From Ectocarpus siliculosus (Eukaryota; Sar; Phaeophyceae; Ectocarpales; Ectocarpaceae), in contig FN648692.1 in NCBI GenBank assembly GCA_000310025.1, positions 1 to 23,207 of the forward strand: 23,207 nt of DNA, given 5' to 3'. Of this stretch, positions 1 to 11,000 are shown piece after piece (the stretch's first letter is position 1; every line of letters begins with the position of its first letter). Position numbers and translations under genes: made by a program. The notes beneath the pieces are model-generated. The model did no database searches and had not been told where the DNA came from. It saw only the letters and a list, made by a program, of their open reading frames with translations.

Positions 1-479
1 GTCGCCGGTTGATTTGATTTCTGCGCGCGGCAAAACCTACCTTGTTTCATGTTTTGTTATTCAATTCGGAGCAGTGAACATAGGTAGATCACTGCTGACA
101 TATTGACATATTACTCATGTGTTGCTGCAATTTGAAAAACAATGCTAGAGACGCTAGAGCGGGGAACAAGAACATTTTTCTCGCATGCTGGTAAGGACAT
201 GCGCATGCTCTGTGCCCACCGCTAAAACTACCACACCTCTCCCATTCAGCGCATGCACTTCGTTGCATATTAATAGGCTGTAGTGCTCGAATCTCTTGAG
301 TTGCTGCCATGTCAACAAGACTACCCAGCAATGTTTTTTTTTTTCTGATGCTTGTACAGAGTTTCCTGTATAAATGCATTAAAGCAGCCCATTGCGGTAA
401 CCCAACTATTTAGACAAATTTTTCGATCACACGGTTTACTTTCCGTCCCCTTCTTCGGGACCTCTGACATCTGGATCAG
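1..479. other. No gene assigned; possible upstream exon or intron
   Basis: I see no convincing coding exon here. The next exon, at 480, begins behind an acceptor-like tract ending in ATCAG and needs a phase-0 exon upstream, so part of this stretch is probably intron of the transposase-like gene. Its first exon lies either in this region or before the window. A T-run lies near 334-344. Short open frames on both strands lack recognisable protein character. Confidence 0.4.
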
Positions 480-1409
480 GCCAAGGAGGAGTTCATCGCG
501 ATTGGACTTCAACCTGCCAACCAGTGCGCAAAGAAGAGGGCAGGTACGAGGACGTGGACACTTGCGTGTTAGGTGTTGAGGCTAGTCGTTTTGTTGGTCC
601 AATAATCTAAGGACCACCAATCTACCGGGCTGTGTACGTTTTTCCATAATGTGTCAATGTTGGTGCCGGTATCAGGCCGGAATGGTACATGTCGTTCGTT
701 ACCTCCAAGCCGGCTCAAAATGATCAAACCTTAGTCAAAACGTTTTCATGAGCCAACACATGGCATGCCGTTTTTTTGTACGTCATCTCTGTTCGTCCTC
801 ACAGAACTGGCTGTGCGCTCAGGAGCATGCTTCGGGTCGGCGGTGCAGCGTACGAAAGCCCTTCAGATTCAGGTGGCTCAACATCAACCGGGGAAAAGCG
901 CTGACACCAATGGCATCGTGGAAGAGTATGGCCTTCCGTTCGACATCCAACCGCTGCAGGAGGACCCCACGGCGACAGTGCGCAGAACGCACCCCTTGGG
1001 GAGCAATGCCGGGCCTTACTACGGGCCTGACGCCCTGCACGACTGCAACCACGGGGATGACTGCCGCCAAAAGTACGGTGGGATAGACTCATGCGCCCAG
1101 CTCTCGGGGGTCAACCTCAACGCGCACGAGCAGAACCATGCGAAGAAGAAAAAGTTTCTGCACATGTTGAATGTCATGAAATTTGACCGCTTTGCGTTCA
1201 TGGTAACTCTGATCAACGAGACCGAGAATGAGGCAATAAACCGCAAATCGGTGGCAAACATGGTCAAGCGTGTTCGAGGCCATGGCTCGGAACGAGTAGA
1301 GATTTGCCAGGCTCAGGTTTGGTTCTGCGGCAGATGCTTCTGCCAGAAGTCTCTAATGCGATCATTCGACCAGTTCGGCCGGGTCCGGCTGACCTTTGTT
1401 AAGCCATAG
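480..1409 (+). CDS. Transposase-like protein, C-terminal exons (KDZ-like?)
   Basis: Two exons splice cleanly: 480-543 and 805-1409. The donor is CAG/GTACGA at phase 1 and the acceptor is TCCTCACAG, with matching phase. They encode about 222 residues ending at TAG 1407-1409. The recognisable part follows a Cys-rich stretch (CNHGDDC, then DSC). It has the pattern L-x-G-V-N-x(4)-EQ, a Lys-rich run, then L-x-x-M-x-x-x-RFxFM and a terminal N-rich helix. From memory this resembles the C-terminal region of KDZ/CxC-type transposases common in algal and fungal genomes, where a V-N-T...C-EQ motif precedes an RFxF segment. The N-terminal catalytic part is not in the window and no terminal repeats were found, so this may be a decayed or domesticated copy. 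The ATG at 765 lies in the predicted intron and is not favoured as a start. Family assignment is tentative; the spliced frame itself is better supported. Confidence 0.42.
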
Positions 1410-2104
1410 CCATACTTTTGGGGGGGCTCGGATGTTGTTGTACGATGTCTCGGATGCTTTGTGGTACGGTGTCCGCTTGAGCTGAACCGCTTGCGCCATT
1501 ACGTCATTTCGCCCGGTTCGCAGTGGTGGGTAGAGTTAATTTTTTTTTGTAGTCTTTCGGCTGATGGTGTGTCGAGGCTGGTGGTAGGAGTATTCGGCTC
1601 CGCGTTTTGGGGGATAGATACGTTTGGTTTTTCTTGAGGGGAATTCATTGGTTTCGCTACACGATAGGGTTGCTTCAAGAACTATTTCCGAGCCCACCGA
1701 CGTTCCGTTTGTCAGCCTTTCACACCACTTCCAGTACTATCGACTGCTCGCTGTTTTTTGTGTTTCCAAGAGCGCGATGTATCTTTTGCCTTCGAGCCTT
1801 GGCTTGAAAGATGCGTATCCAAGGACAACCAGACCTGTTCCCAAATGTGAAAGTAACGAATTGTCGAAGAACCGTTTTTGATCCTATATCGAAAACAAGG
1901 CAGACCTACCTACCATTGGGTTCAGCTCATTGCGTTCCATCCGGATGAGGGTAGAAATTATTTTGTGTTCTGTCCAAGAAAGTTGTCTGGTGCCCACTTG
2001 GCCACTTGCCCACTTGGCCACTTGGCAATAATTTTCAGGTTGCGTTTTGGCATTCAATACCATTTCGTCCTGGACTTGTGGTACGTACATGCCGTTTCGA
2101 GATA
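1410..2104. other. Intergenic, probable 3' UTR, with a small tandem repeat
   Basis: This lies downstream of the transposase-like stop codon and left of the TA-flanked element. No gene was recognised. The first part may be 3' UTR. A G-run near 1420 and a T-run near 1540 are present. Confidence 0.4.
1992..2026. repeat. 16-bp tandem repeat, two copies
   Basis: The unit GCCCACTTGGCCACTT is repeated exactly, at 1992-2007 and 2008-2023. The unit is itself built from two near-identical CCACTTG octamers. It lies just left of the TA-flanked element. Confidence 0.85.
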
Positions 2105-2111
2105 CCGTCAT

Positions 2112-2197
2112 GGTCGGAGAGATGGCACCGGGTGCGATCGTTTTTTTAAATGTTCTTCCTTGAGTTTTTATCGCGCCCCGGTGCCATGTCTCCGACC
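2112..2197. repeat. Internal inverted repeat (21-bp arms) in the element's left end
   Basis: The arm at 2112-2132, starting GGTCGGAGAGATGGCACC, is matched by its reverse complement at 2177-2197 with one mismatch in 21. A T-rich spacer of 44 bases separates them. The transcript could form a strong hairpin on either strand. It is part of the modular repeat content of the 2105-2906 element. Confidence 0.8.
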
Positions 2198-2498
2198 CCG
2201 GTGCGGGAATGCAATTAGATCTTTTTGATTACATTTTCAAGGCACCCCGGTGCGATCTCTCCGACCGGTGCGATCTCCGATGAAATACACACAGGTGTTG
2301 TATGAGTGGGAGCATACCGGTAACGGCAACGTAGGCTGGTACGTAACAGCTTTCCATACAGCGAGTGGTGTCGTGTTTGATGCGAGTTTGGCTATAGAGT
2401 GACGACAAGAAAGGATGTCGTTTCCATCTGAGGTACTGGTACATACGGCATCAGTTGTCTTCCGCTTTCGTTTCGGTGTTCCTCTACGGATACCAGTA

Positions 2499-2522
2499 CG
2501 TACGAAGCAACGTACGAAGCAA
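2499..2522. repeat. 12-bp tandem duplication
   Basis: CGTACGAAGCAA occurs twice in a row inside the TA-flanked element. It is a simple local duplication. Confidence 0.8.
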
Positions 2523-2906
2523 CAATAGCTTCGTGTTGTGTAAGGTGGGGTAGGATGTGGCTTGTACGTTGTGTGTCTAGTTGAGAGTATACGGTTGGCA
2601 ACTTCCATACCAATTCAAATATGAAATCAACTGGCATCCCGTGTGAACCGCGACCATGCATACGTACATGCAGGGGTGGCGCTCCGCTGACACCATCCCC
2701 ACATGTATAAGGAACACACATGTACCTCACTCCGGCAGCTGAAAATGAGCTCAATCTTTGGGTTTGGCGGTCGGTGTGCGATCTCACTGACCCCGGTGCG
2801 TAAATGGATGTAAATCGTGCCGTTCTCGTATTTTTTTAGCAACCCCGTGCCATCTCCCCGACCGGTGCCACCTCTCAGACCGGTCCTATCTCTCCGACTA
2901 TTACGG

Positions 2907-2917
2907 TATATATTAAA
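2907..2917 (+). promoter_or_regulatory. TATA-like box at the element's right edge
   Basis: The sequence TATATATTAA begins in the right TA of the element and lies about 75 bases before the ATG at 2988. Position and composition fit a TATA box for the candidate exon, but AT-rich sequence at a TA insertion site is also expected by chance. Confidence 0.2.
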
Positions 2918-2987
2918 GCTATGTTGTTTTCTTTCCGCGTTCACCCCTTCTAAACCAAAGCTTAACAAGCAGGCTATCGGCGAGACT

Positions 2988-3061
2988 ATGTCGGCTCCTC
3001 TCTCCCCTCCTGCAACTCCCCCTTCAACCAACTTCCCCTTCAACCTACATGAAGTCTACAA
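2988..3061 (+). CDS. Candidate first exon of an unidentified gene
   Basis: An ATG opens a short frame, MSAPLSPPATPPSTNFPFNL and then HEVY, ending at a consensus donor, CAA/GTAAGT, at phase 2. A Ser/Pro/Thr-rich start followed by FPFNLHEVY looks like the disordered N-terminus of a protein, and a TATA-like box lies upstream. No downstream exon could be linked by phase and sense, and the frame meets TAA directly if unspliced. It may be a real first exon, a pseudogene relic or chance. Confidence 0.22.
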
Positions 3062-4812
3062 GTAAGTATGCTTCAGACAACGTGGCGACGACTCGCTCAA
3101 ACCTGGTGTATAATATCTCCTCAATATACCCTGCGCAAAAAACTTTGGGTTTTTCTCGATAGTTTGACATGGGAAGGTGTTGAATCTAGTATCTGCCATT
3201 TGCAACCTACATGGGAGCAGATCATCTGCGATGTGTGCCTGTAAATGCAGCAGCCTACCCGCCTGGACCGATTTCCAAACATCAATTACTCCACGAAGAG
3301 AATGCGTGCATGAAACGACTGTTTCAGAAGGCTCTTGACAGAGCGGCTTCAACGCCGCCGTTTCCGGCGCTGCCACGCTTCTGCTGTGAAAGAATGGAGC
3401 TTGGAAAATCGGTCGAGGGGGTGTGATATCTTGTGTCATACCTTGTTTAGGTGTAGCCTGAGCCGGAAATGGGTAGGCTTTCGACGCCTTATAGGGTGGC
3501 TGTGGGGGATTGGGGGAAACATGCTTCTTCAGACGTCGTATGGGTTGTTGTGCAGTGTTGTGCCTGGTTGGACGTTGGCAAGCTATCAATCTGGAAGCAG
3601 ATGGCAGCGGCAGATCTGGATGCTGATGCGCCTACCTCTAGCGTTGCGGGGCAATCGGTTGTTTCTTTCGTGTACAGCCAGCGCAGAAAGCGGTTCCGGT
3701 CATCTCGAAGCTGTGCAAAGGCCTAAACCTACAGCACCTAGACTCAGCTAGATATTCCACTCGCTCTTCGTACAGCAGCAGTACACGCCCTACCGAACGG
3801 CCGGCAGCCCGGTAGCGCGCACATACAAATCGGTGCCCCCGACAACAGTCTACATTGTAGACTAATTGATTGCTTTCGGCGGTCCTGACATGTTTTTCTA
3901 GCAGCATTCTTCTCCTCCCCTACACACCATGAGTCCCCTGTGCGCGCAGGAACATACTCCACTGAACATACGAGCAGGCGGGCTCTGCAAGCCTGCACAG
4001 CTCGGGCTTCAGTGTGCAAGCTAGCAGAGCTGAGCTAGCCGAGTACCACCTCCAAACCGTCAAGAACCGCGTGCGCGCGCGCCCAAAAAGTACGGCATGC
4101 TTTCCGAACCTTCCGGAAACCCTACCCCCGAACCCCCTAAAGATCCTTTCGCACGATTGGTAATCCGACCTCTCAGTTTCTACTGCTACAGCTAGTAGTC
4201 TTTCTGCAGATTCGAGAACTATGCAACGCTCATCCCGTACAATGTAGCAGCACGCTATCCCTTCACGCGCGGAAAGGCCTGGACGCCAAGAAGACAAACT
4301 AAATCTGACCTAACAGCTACATGTAGGGACCGTTTTTACGACTAACCTTGGATGCGTGGAAGTCGAGGTTTCCGGACGCGTACCACTGGAGGTAGCACAT
4401 TCGCTTTCTGTTGTCGATATCTAGCGAGGAAGTGCCAAGTATGACCGAGCGGAGTCAGCACACTAAGGTCGTAGTGTGGTGTGAGCAAGCAATACATTTG
4501 CTGCCCACACCAAAGATTGGCTTGTGTGAACATGCTTGATTTTCCACTGCGGTAACAACCGTCGGTATTGGAATCTTGTCTCGAAGGGTGAGTTGATCCC
4601 GCCTATATGACTTTCTCAACGTGCAGCAGGCCTGTCGTAACAGCAGTATGCTACGGGAGATTTTGTCGAAACAGCAACAAGAGGACCAACGACAACATAG
4701 AAAAGGAACAAACTCACGTGCGCATCGGAACAACTCCCCGTGCCCATTCAGAGGTCATAGGCGACGACATGCGTATCTAATCATTTTGCTGGGGGGCTTA
4801 AATAGGTAACAC

Positions 4813-4858
4813 CGTCCCCACCAGTATGTCCGCGTCGTCCCCACCAATATGTCCGCGT
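4813..4858. repeat. 23-bp tandem repeat, two copies
   Basis: Two adjacent 23-base units, beginning CGTCCCCACCA and ending GTCCGCGT, differ at one base. They lie downstream of the CFAP69 stop codon, probably in its 3' UTR. Confidence 0.8.
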
Positions 4859-5068
4859 TGACCACTGGTTCTGGTGCGCTTCGTCGTAATGCCAAAACCA
4901 AAGATCGTCGAACGTCAAATAAACTCCAGTTTTCAGGTGCAAAGCATTGGCCAGGTACGTTTCACTAATTTCGTGAAGTCCGGCCTCTTGCAACCTACAC
5001 CAGGAACTCTCACCACACCAAAAACAAACGTGTTGAACCCACAAAAACAACAGGCTGCATCTACTCTA

Positions 5069-8000
5069 CTATCCTGCAGCCGCTAGTAAAGTTGACCCGG
5101 GCCCAGCTTCCATCGGACGTTTGATTTGTACTGTGTCTGTCTCCTTGTTGACGGAGTCATCCTCTGGTACTCCTTCATCTGACCCCGTTGTTATCATGTC
5201 GCTACTGCCTCCCTGCGATCTATCGGAGCTCCTTTTAAGCATACCCGCTTTTGCTTTCTTCGCCGTCAGACGCTTCTTGGTCGCGCTTGGAATGAGCGCG
5301 TTTCGCTTGATGATGGCTTGTCGGATCTCCTGTACGCATGTAGTTATATTGCGTTGTTCGTGGAGTCATGTTTAAGCACCTTTTACTTGGGGTCGGGGCG
5401 GGACACCTAAGCTAGAACACGGTGGTGAGCTTGGCCATTCGCGAACGCTGCCCTATTCACCTTGGCGCCTTCCTTGTTGGCAAAGCGCGGTAGGTAGGTG
5501 TCGACTATGCATGAAATTGATTCCAATGTGGTTCAAGTGGTGCACTTCCGCGGATGTGCTTTGGTCCCGTGGAAGCCTTGTGGTGAACGAGCCTATATTA
5601 ACAATTATCGACGCCACTACCTCCACGCGATGCGCCTTAACGACGGTGCGTGTAGCTGGCATCCCATTGAATCGCTAAGGTTCCCTGTAACGTTCTCTTG
5701 TAAAACGACACTCGTAGCCCAGTGGATGGTTCAAGCTTGCCTGGTCTCGTTGGAAGATAATTCCCGCTAAGAACGCCTCCTCGGTCTCCCCGTCCCTTTC
5801 CCTCTGCTCCACGGCAAGGGCCATCTGCTTGCTCTTCACCTCCCTGGCACAATCGAACGCTCTTTCCAGCATCGTGTCTAGTACCAGCGCGTCGGCTGCG
5901 ATCGGGTTAATCCCCTGCGCATCAAGCTCTGCCGCCACCTTCGTGGGTCGTGGTTGGATATGGATGGCGGGGTTTCAACGCGAGTTTCACGACGTCAACG
6001 AAAATGGGCGAGGGCCGCGATGGTAACCCACAAAGTAACTAATGCGATTGTTATTACGACAATGTATTGCAAGGAGCGAGATAGCACACCGCGGGAAATG
6101 GCTAGGGGTGAAATTTTCTCGCACCAGCGCAACACAGCAAACACCGTGTCGACAAATCACAGCATGCTCACCCCTTGCCAGACCTCCCCGGCCCGGAAGT
6201 CCAAAAAACTCGTGGCCATGTACGAGGCCTTGAGGTCGTTCGGATCCAACCCATCCGTCGTGTTGCCGTTACAAGCCACCATCCCCAACACCGCCGCGAT
6301 TTTCCCTCTCAAGTCCAAGTGTGTCATGGCCTTCGCCACGGACGCCTCGGCGTCAATATGCGCGCCTCTCTTCCTCTGGCTGCCGCCACCTCCGCCCCCG
6401 CCGTTCTCCATCGCCACCGCCCGCTTGCCGGCCTCAAGCGCGAGAGAAACCGCGTAGGAATGTCGCCTGCTGGCCTCCTCGTGCACACTACCATCATCGA
6501 CACCGGCAAGCGCCAAAACGTCTCTGTCCTCTTCCGTCGTCGACTGGTTCGGGAAAACGTCACCGTCGAGCAGAACGCCACCCTGAGGGTTTCCAGATGA
6601 CGTCTGGTTCAGGGAAACAACCTGAGCGGCGTTGCTGCTTTCGGCAGTTGTTCGGGAGAGAAGGGCGTCGGCGGTGGCCGTGCCGCAGTCGCTCGTTAAG
6701 CTGGTGCTGGAGCCGTTTGCCGCCTCCTCCCCAGTGGTCGGTCTCGACCGAACGCGCCTGGCAGGCGTTTTTCTCAGGCTGCGGCGGCCGCGCCCGCGGT
6801 CGTGAGACTTGAGCGGCTCCCACAGATTTTGCAGGACGCCGTTCGGGCGGGACACTCCGAGCCGGCACTCTTCTGCCACCCACAACCGTACCATCAGCTG
6901 GGTGACGCTGAGCATGTTCAGGTCGCTCCGCCAAGCCCTTGCGTACGGGATGGACCGCTTATTTCGAAGTAGGTCGGCGATGATGCCTGTCACCTGTTTG
7001 TTTTCCAGTACGCGCAAGGGAGTGTGTGCCATCACGCCGGAGTCATGTTATTCTCTAGGCTGTTGCCGTGTCGATCCCTGCTGTGGGCACCGCACTCGGG
7101 AGAAGAGAAGGCCAACCTTTTCGACACCACACCCTAGACACATGGTATGATTTTAAGTCCAACTGACCTGACTTCGAGGTCCCAGCCTTGCGGACGTTGT
7201 TGCTCAAAAAGGGAAAGCTACCGAGAAAATGCGCATCATTCAGAGATCGGACTTCGCATTTGTCCCACCGACACTTGCATGTCGTTGGTGAGTCAAAACA
7301 ATAGCCCGCAGACCGTCTGCACCATGTTCCACCAAATCATATTGAGGCGAAGGCAAAGCAGCACCAGGGCCACATTCCTGCCGACTACTAGACGCCCTGC
7401 AGTCGTGGCCGCATCGGCCGTGCATCTACCCCTCCATCCCGCCACGGTCACCTGATGCCGCATGAACGCGGGGCACAGCTCCAACAGGTCCAGAAGCGTA
7501 TCCAGCCCCTCACACTGCAGCAGCCGTGCCTCGCTTCGACGGTTGCCCACCACGGCGCACCAAACGCAGTCAATAATGTGCACCAGCGACGGGTCCAGCC
7601 CCTCACCGCCGGAGCCCCCACCCCCAGACTCCATACCCCCGGCGCTACACCCACCACCCAGGGACGATCCGCCTCCAGCGTCACTCCCGCCACCCCCGCC
7701 TCCTCCTCCTCCTCCTCCTCCTCCTCGACTTGAGCTGTTGGTTCCTTCTTTTTGCTTGGCTTCGCTCCGTGCCCGGCAGTACGCCCTGACCGCGGCCATC
7801 ATTATCGGCACCCCGTCGGCCTTCCTGAACGCCTCCTGGTTCTCCGGGCACTCCTCGCACAGCCGGCACAGGATGATCACCATGTCGGTGCGCACATCAC
7901 CGGCACCCTCGCCGCCGCCGCCGCCGCCGCCGCCGCCCCCGCTGCTACCAACGCTACCGCCACCCGCGCCTCCTACGCCACTCCCTCCGCCCCCGCCCCC

Positions 8001-11000
8001 GCCGCCTTGCTGCTCGCGCTTCCACTCGTCGGAGAACCGGTCGAGCATTATTCGCACTCCGTCCACGCGCCCAAGCTCTTCCTTTAGCCCCGGGAGACTT
8101 ACCACGGTGGCCAGCATCTTGGTCGCCACCCTCACGAGCCGCTGGTTGTCGGGGCGCGACCCGAGGCGATCGAGGAGGCGAAGGGTGACCATGTGGCCCC
8201 CGAGGGCCTGGAACTTCGCCGGGCACTTGGGCGCGAGAACGAGGAGCGAAGCCATCGCCTGGCGCTGCAAGAGCTGGATCAGGGTCATGGGGAGGCGGAA
8301 GACGCTCGCGGGGACGAAGAGCTGCGCAACCCCGCCGATCCCCGGCGCTTCACCGCCGCTGCCCGAGGACGCCCGCGTTTTCTTCGGCGATTGTAGGGGG
8401 GCAGCACCATCTGTCCCATTGTGCTCGGCTGAGGTCGTCGACCCCCCCGAGCTCTTACCGTCCGCACCTGTGCCGTTTGCCAAGGGGTGGTGGTCGCCGG
8501 AGATCGGGGCGCTGCCTGAAGGGGGCGCGGCCGACGGTCGGTTGTCGCCCCCAACCTCCGAGCCGCCCGCTCCGCTAGAATTTCTCTTGAAGCCACCCGC
8601 TCCGCCCGCTGAAGAACGCGGGGAAGCCGAGGGTCTGACGGTTGTTGTCGAGGAGTTCAGCTGGTGACCGCTTCCCAGGGGAGGCAAGGACGCCAGCGAT
8701 ATCGAGCGGCTCATGCCCGGAGGAAGAGCGTCGCCGCTCTGGCCCTCCTCGACCACGAGGTCCATGTACATCAAGAACGTTTCCATCAGCGGCGACGCGT
8801 CCACCACCTCGACGTTGCGAGCGTCGCGCTTGCACAGGTCCGTCAGCAGGGACCACAGCAGCAGCTTCAGCTCCATGTCCACCTCCTTCGGGGTGGCGAA
8901 GTTTCTCGGGTCCGCGAGAGGCCCTAGCTCGGGCACCTCTGTCCGGCCTCCGTCGCTGCTTCCGCCGCTGTCCGTGCATGCCACCGAGAAAGTCCTTGCT
9001 TCCAGTTCCACGGCGGTGGGATTGCCGTCAGCTAGCCCGGTCTCGATGGCGGTGGCGTACCGTAGCAACAGCAGCAGCATGCCGGTGCTTCGGAAGAGAG
9101 GGTGGCTGCGGCCGTTGGTTAAGAGCTGGCTCGCGACGATCACGGCCTCGTTGCGGAGCTCCTTGTCCTTGTTGCGGAAGCCTCCGAGCAAGAGAGTCTC
9201 AAACGTGTCTCGAAGGGCCGAGACACCGTTCCAGCTCGAGAGCGCGAACGCGGCGTTGCTCTTCCTCGCTTTTCGGACGAGACTCGTGCGACTCTTCGCC
9301 GCGGGACCGCTGTCCATCGCGTTCTGGCTGTGCTCGAGGCAGTTCCACATCACCTCCACCGTGATGGAAAGCGTGGGGTCGCGGATTCCTCTGACGGCCC
9401 GTATCACTTGCACGAGGAGAGCTGCAATCCCTTCCTCGACCATCGCCGCCGAGGAGTTAGCGTCCGTCGACAGCTCCCGCACAAGCTGTAGCAGAGACGA
9501 GAGCACAACGTATTGCAGTGCCAAGCTTGAAGATTTTCCTGCCCTGCCACCGCCGCCGACCTCCGCATTTTGGGTTTCAAACTCGTCGTGGGCTTTCGTT
9601 GCGGTGCTATCGACTTCGTCATCGTCGTCATTTTCGTCGTCGGATCGTTCCGCGTTGTCGAGATCGTGATCACCGTCGGGCTGTGGCAAGCCGGTAGCCT
9701 CCAGAGCAGAGGCAGACTGGACGAGTTCGTCCACAACACCCGCATCATCACCGCCGTCGAAGCTGCTAGAGTCGAGGGAGGAATCCTCGTCGAGCTCGGC
9801 AAGGCTCGCCGAAACACCGCCGATAACCGCACCGAGACAGGCGACGGCCGAAGTCACGACCCCGCACCCCAGCAGCAGGGCCTGGTTGATGTCCTTAGGC
9901 TTTGGTCGGAGGTCGTCTCGGCACTCACCGAACCGGTGGTTGTTCTCGTCGTCCGGAGTGTTCGGTCGGGTGGGGTCATTCCCGGCGGCAATCTTCTTCA
10001 GAGCGACGGCGGTTGCTGATTGGATACCGGCGTCGGGTGACCAAAGCAGCCCTCCTAGCACGTGGAACAAGGAGCTCGCGGCGGTCAAGCCGCGTTCGGT
10101 GAACTCTTGGTTGGCACGATCGCGCACAGGGGCAAGCGAACAGATGTCCAGCAGTTTCAGAAGAAAGCCGCGGAACTCGCTAGCTTGGTGCCCGTGAGTA
10201 ACCCTGCTCTCGACCAGGGGCAGAAGGCGCTCGACTAGAGATAGTTCTCCATAGCGAAACCTACAGTAGAGAGCGAGCAATGAACCAGGCATGAAGAGAG
10301 GGTTGGTGTCAGACGTCGGGTCGAAAGACAGATACCGGAGGGAGGTGGTGTACGGTGTGGAGGCGGCACTCGGTTCTCGTCTGCTCCGGGTGGTGACTAC
10401 CTTTGGGACAGATGGGTCCGGCGAAGAAACTGCAAGTGCGCGCTCTCGTGCATCACATCATAGCAACCTCTGTATTACCGTCCTGCCGCTGTTTTGCAGA
10501 ACTGATACATACAACATTTGAAGTATTTCCGGCATGATATGGACCTGTGTGTACCTGCACCGAAGAACCACTAGACAATACCCTGTTGGGCTAATTGCCA
10601 ATTATTTGCCGGCGACCGGCCCTAGACGATGACGTGGTAACCTACCTGTAGTAGCGCCCACACCACAGCTTTCGCGCGGCTGTATGCGACGTCAGCTATG
10701 TAGTGGCCTTCATCGTGGGTACCACCACAGCACATGCTGCACCTTACATGCTTCACCAACTACATCCTCAAACAGTCTACCGTGAGTCACGAACTTTATA
10801 GCAGTCCACTACATACTACAGCAGTCCGCTCACCCTCTTTGTCGGACCTTGCACACCTGCCGGAGGACGACGAGCTGCCGCCCAGCTATTTCAGCGGTAT
10901 CCTCGTTAGTGAACAATCGAATAAGCCTCTCCAAATCGCTTGTCCCACCGCCGCCGTCGTCAGCATTGAGTGCTGCTGCTATCGAAGCACTGTCTTGACC

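Larger units (their letters stand above)
2105..2906. mobile_element. Non-autonomous TA-flanked element (Tc1/mariner-type MITE)
   Basis: The left end reads CCGTCATGGTCGGAGAGAT. The right end, read on the other strand, starts CCGTAATAGTCGGAGAGAT, which is 17 of 19 identical. Both ends are flanked by TA (2103-2104 and 2907-2908), the target duplication expected of Tc1/mariner or pogo-like elements. Inside, modules of the type GGTGC-ATCTCTCCGAC recur near both ends: about 2112-2141 inverted, then about 2177-2205, 2244-2280 and 2774-2899 direct. They may be transposase-binding sites or expanded subterminal repeats. I see no transposase frame in the 802 bases, so it would need a helper. The superfamily is inferred from the TA and the inverted ends only. 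Confidence 0.6.
2907..5068. other. No firm gene; candidate first exon and CFAP69 3' UTR
   Basis: The stretch holds one candidate first exon at 2988-3061 (separate entry). Its right end is probably the 3' UTR of the minus-strand CFAP69 gene, whose stop is at 5069. Several open frames on both strands (3056-4300) show no family I recognise. One plus-strand frame at 3469-3726 encodes 85 residues with a hydrophobic VVWVVVQCCAWLDV segment, but no supporting splice partners were found. The octamer CAACCTAC occurs at 3041, 3203 and 4991. Confidence 0.4.

Noticed and set aside
3335-3751. Overlapping plus-strand frames of 138 and 85 codons
   Set aside because: The hydrophobic WVVVQCCAWLDV stretch faintly recalls an F-box helix, but there are no supporting residues, start context or linked exons.
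7462-8667. 401-codon proline-rich plus-strand frame
   Set aside because: It is the antisense of the Gly/Ser-rich CFAP69 exon. GGN repeats read as CCN on the other strand, and its sequence shows no family pattern while the minus frame follows CFAP69.
10261-10292. ATG at 10292 as the CFAP69 start
   Set aside because: An acceptor (CTACTGTAG) lies just inside, and the exon at 10855-11081 supplies the missing conserved N-terminal helix with matching phase.
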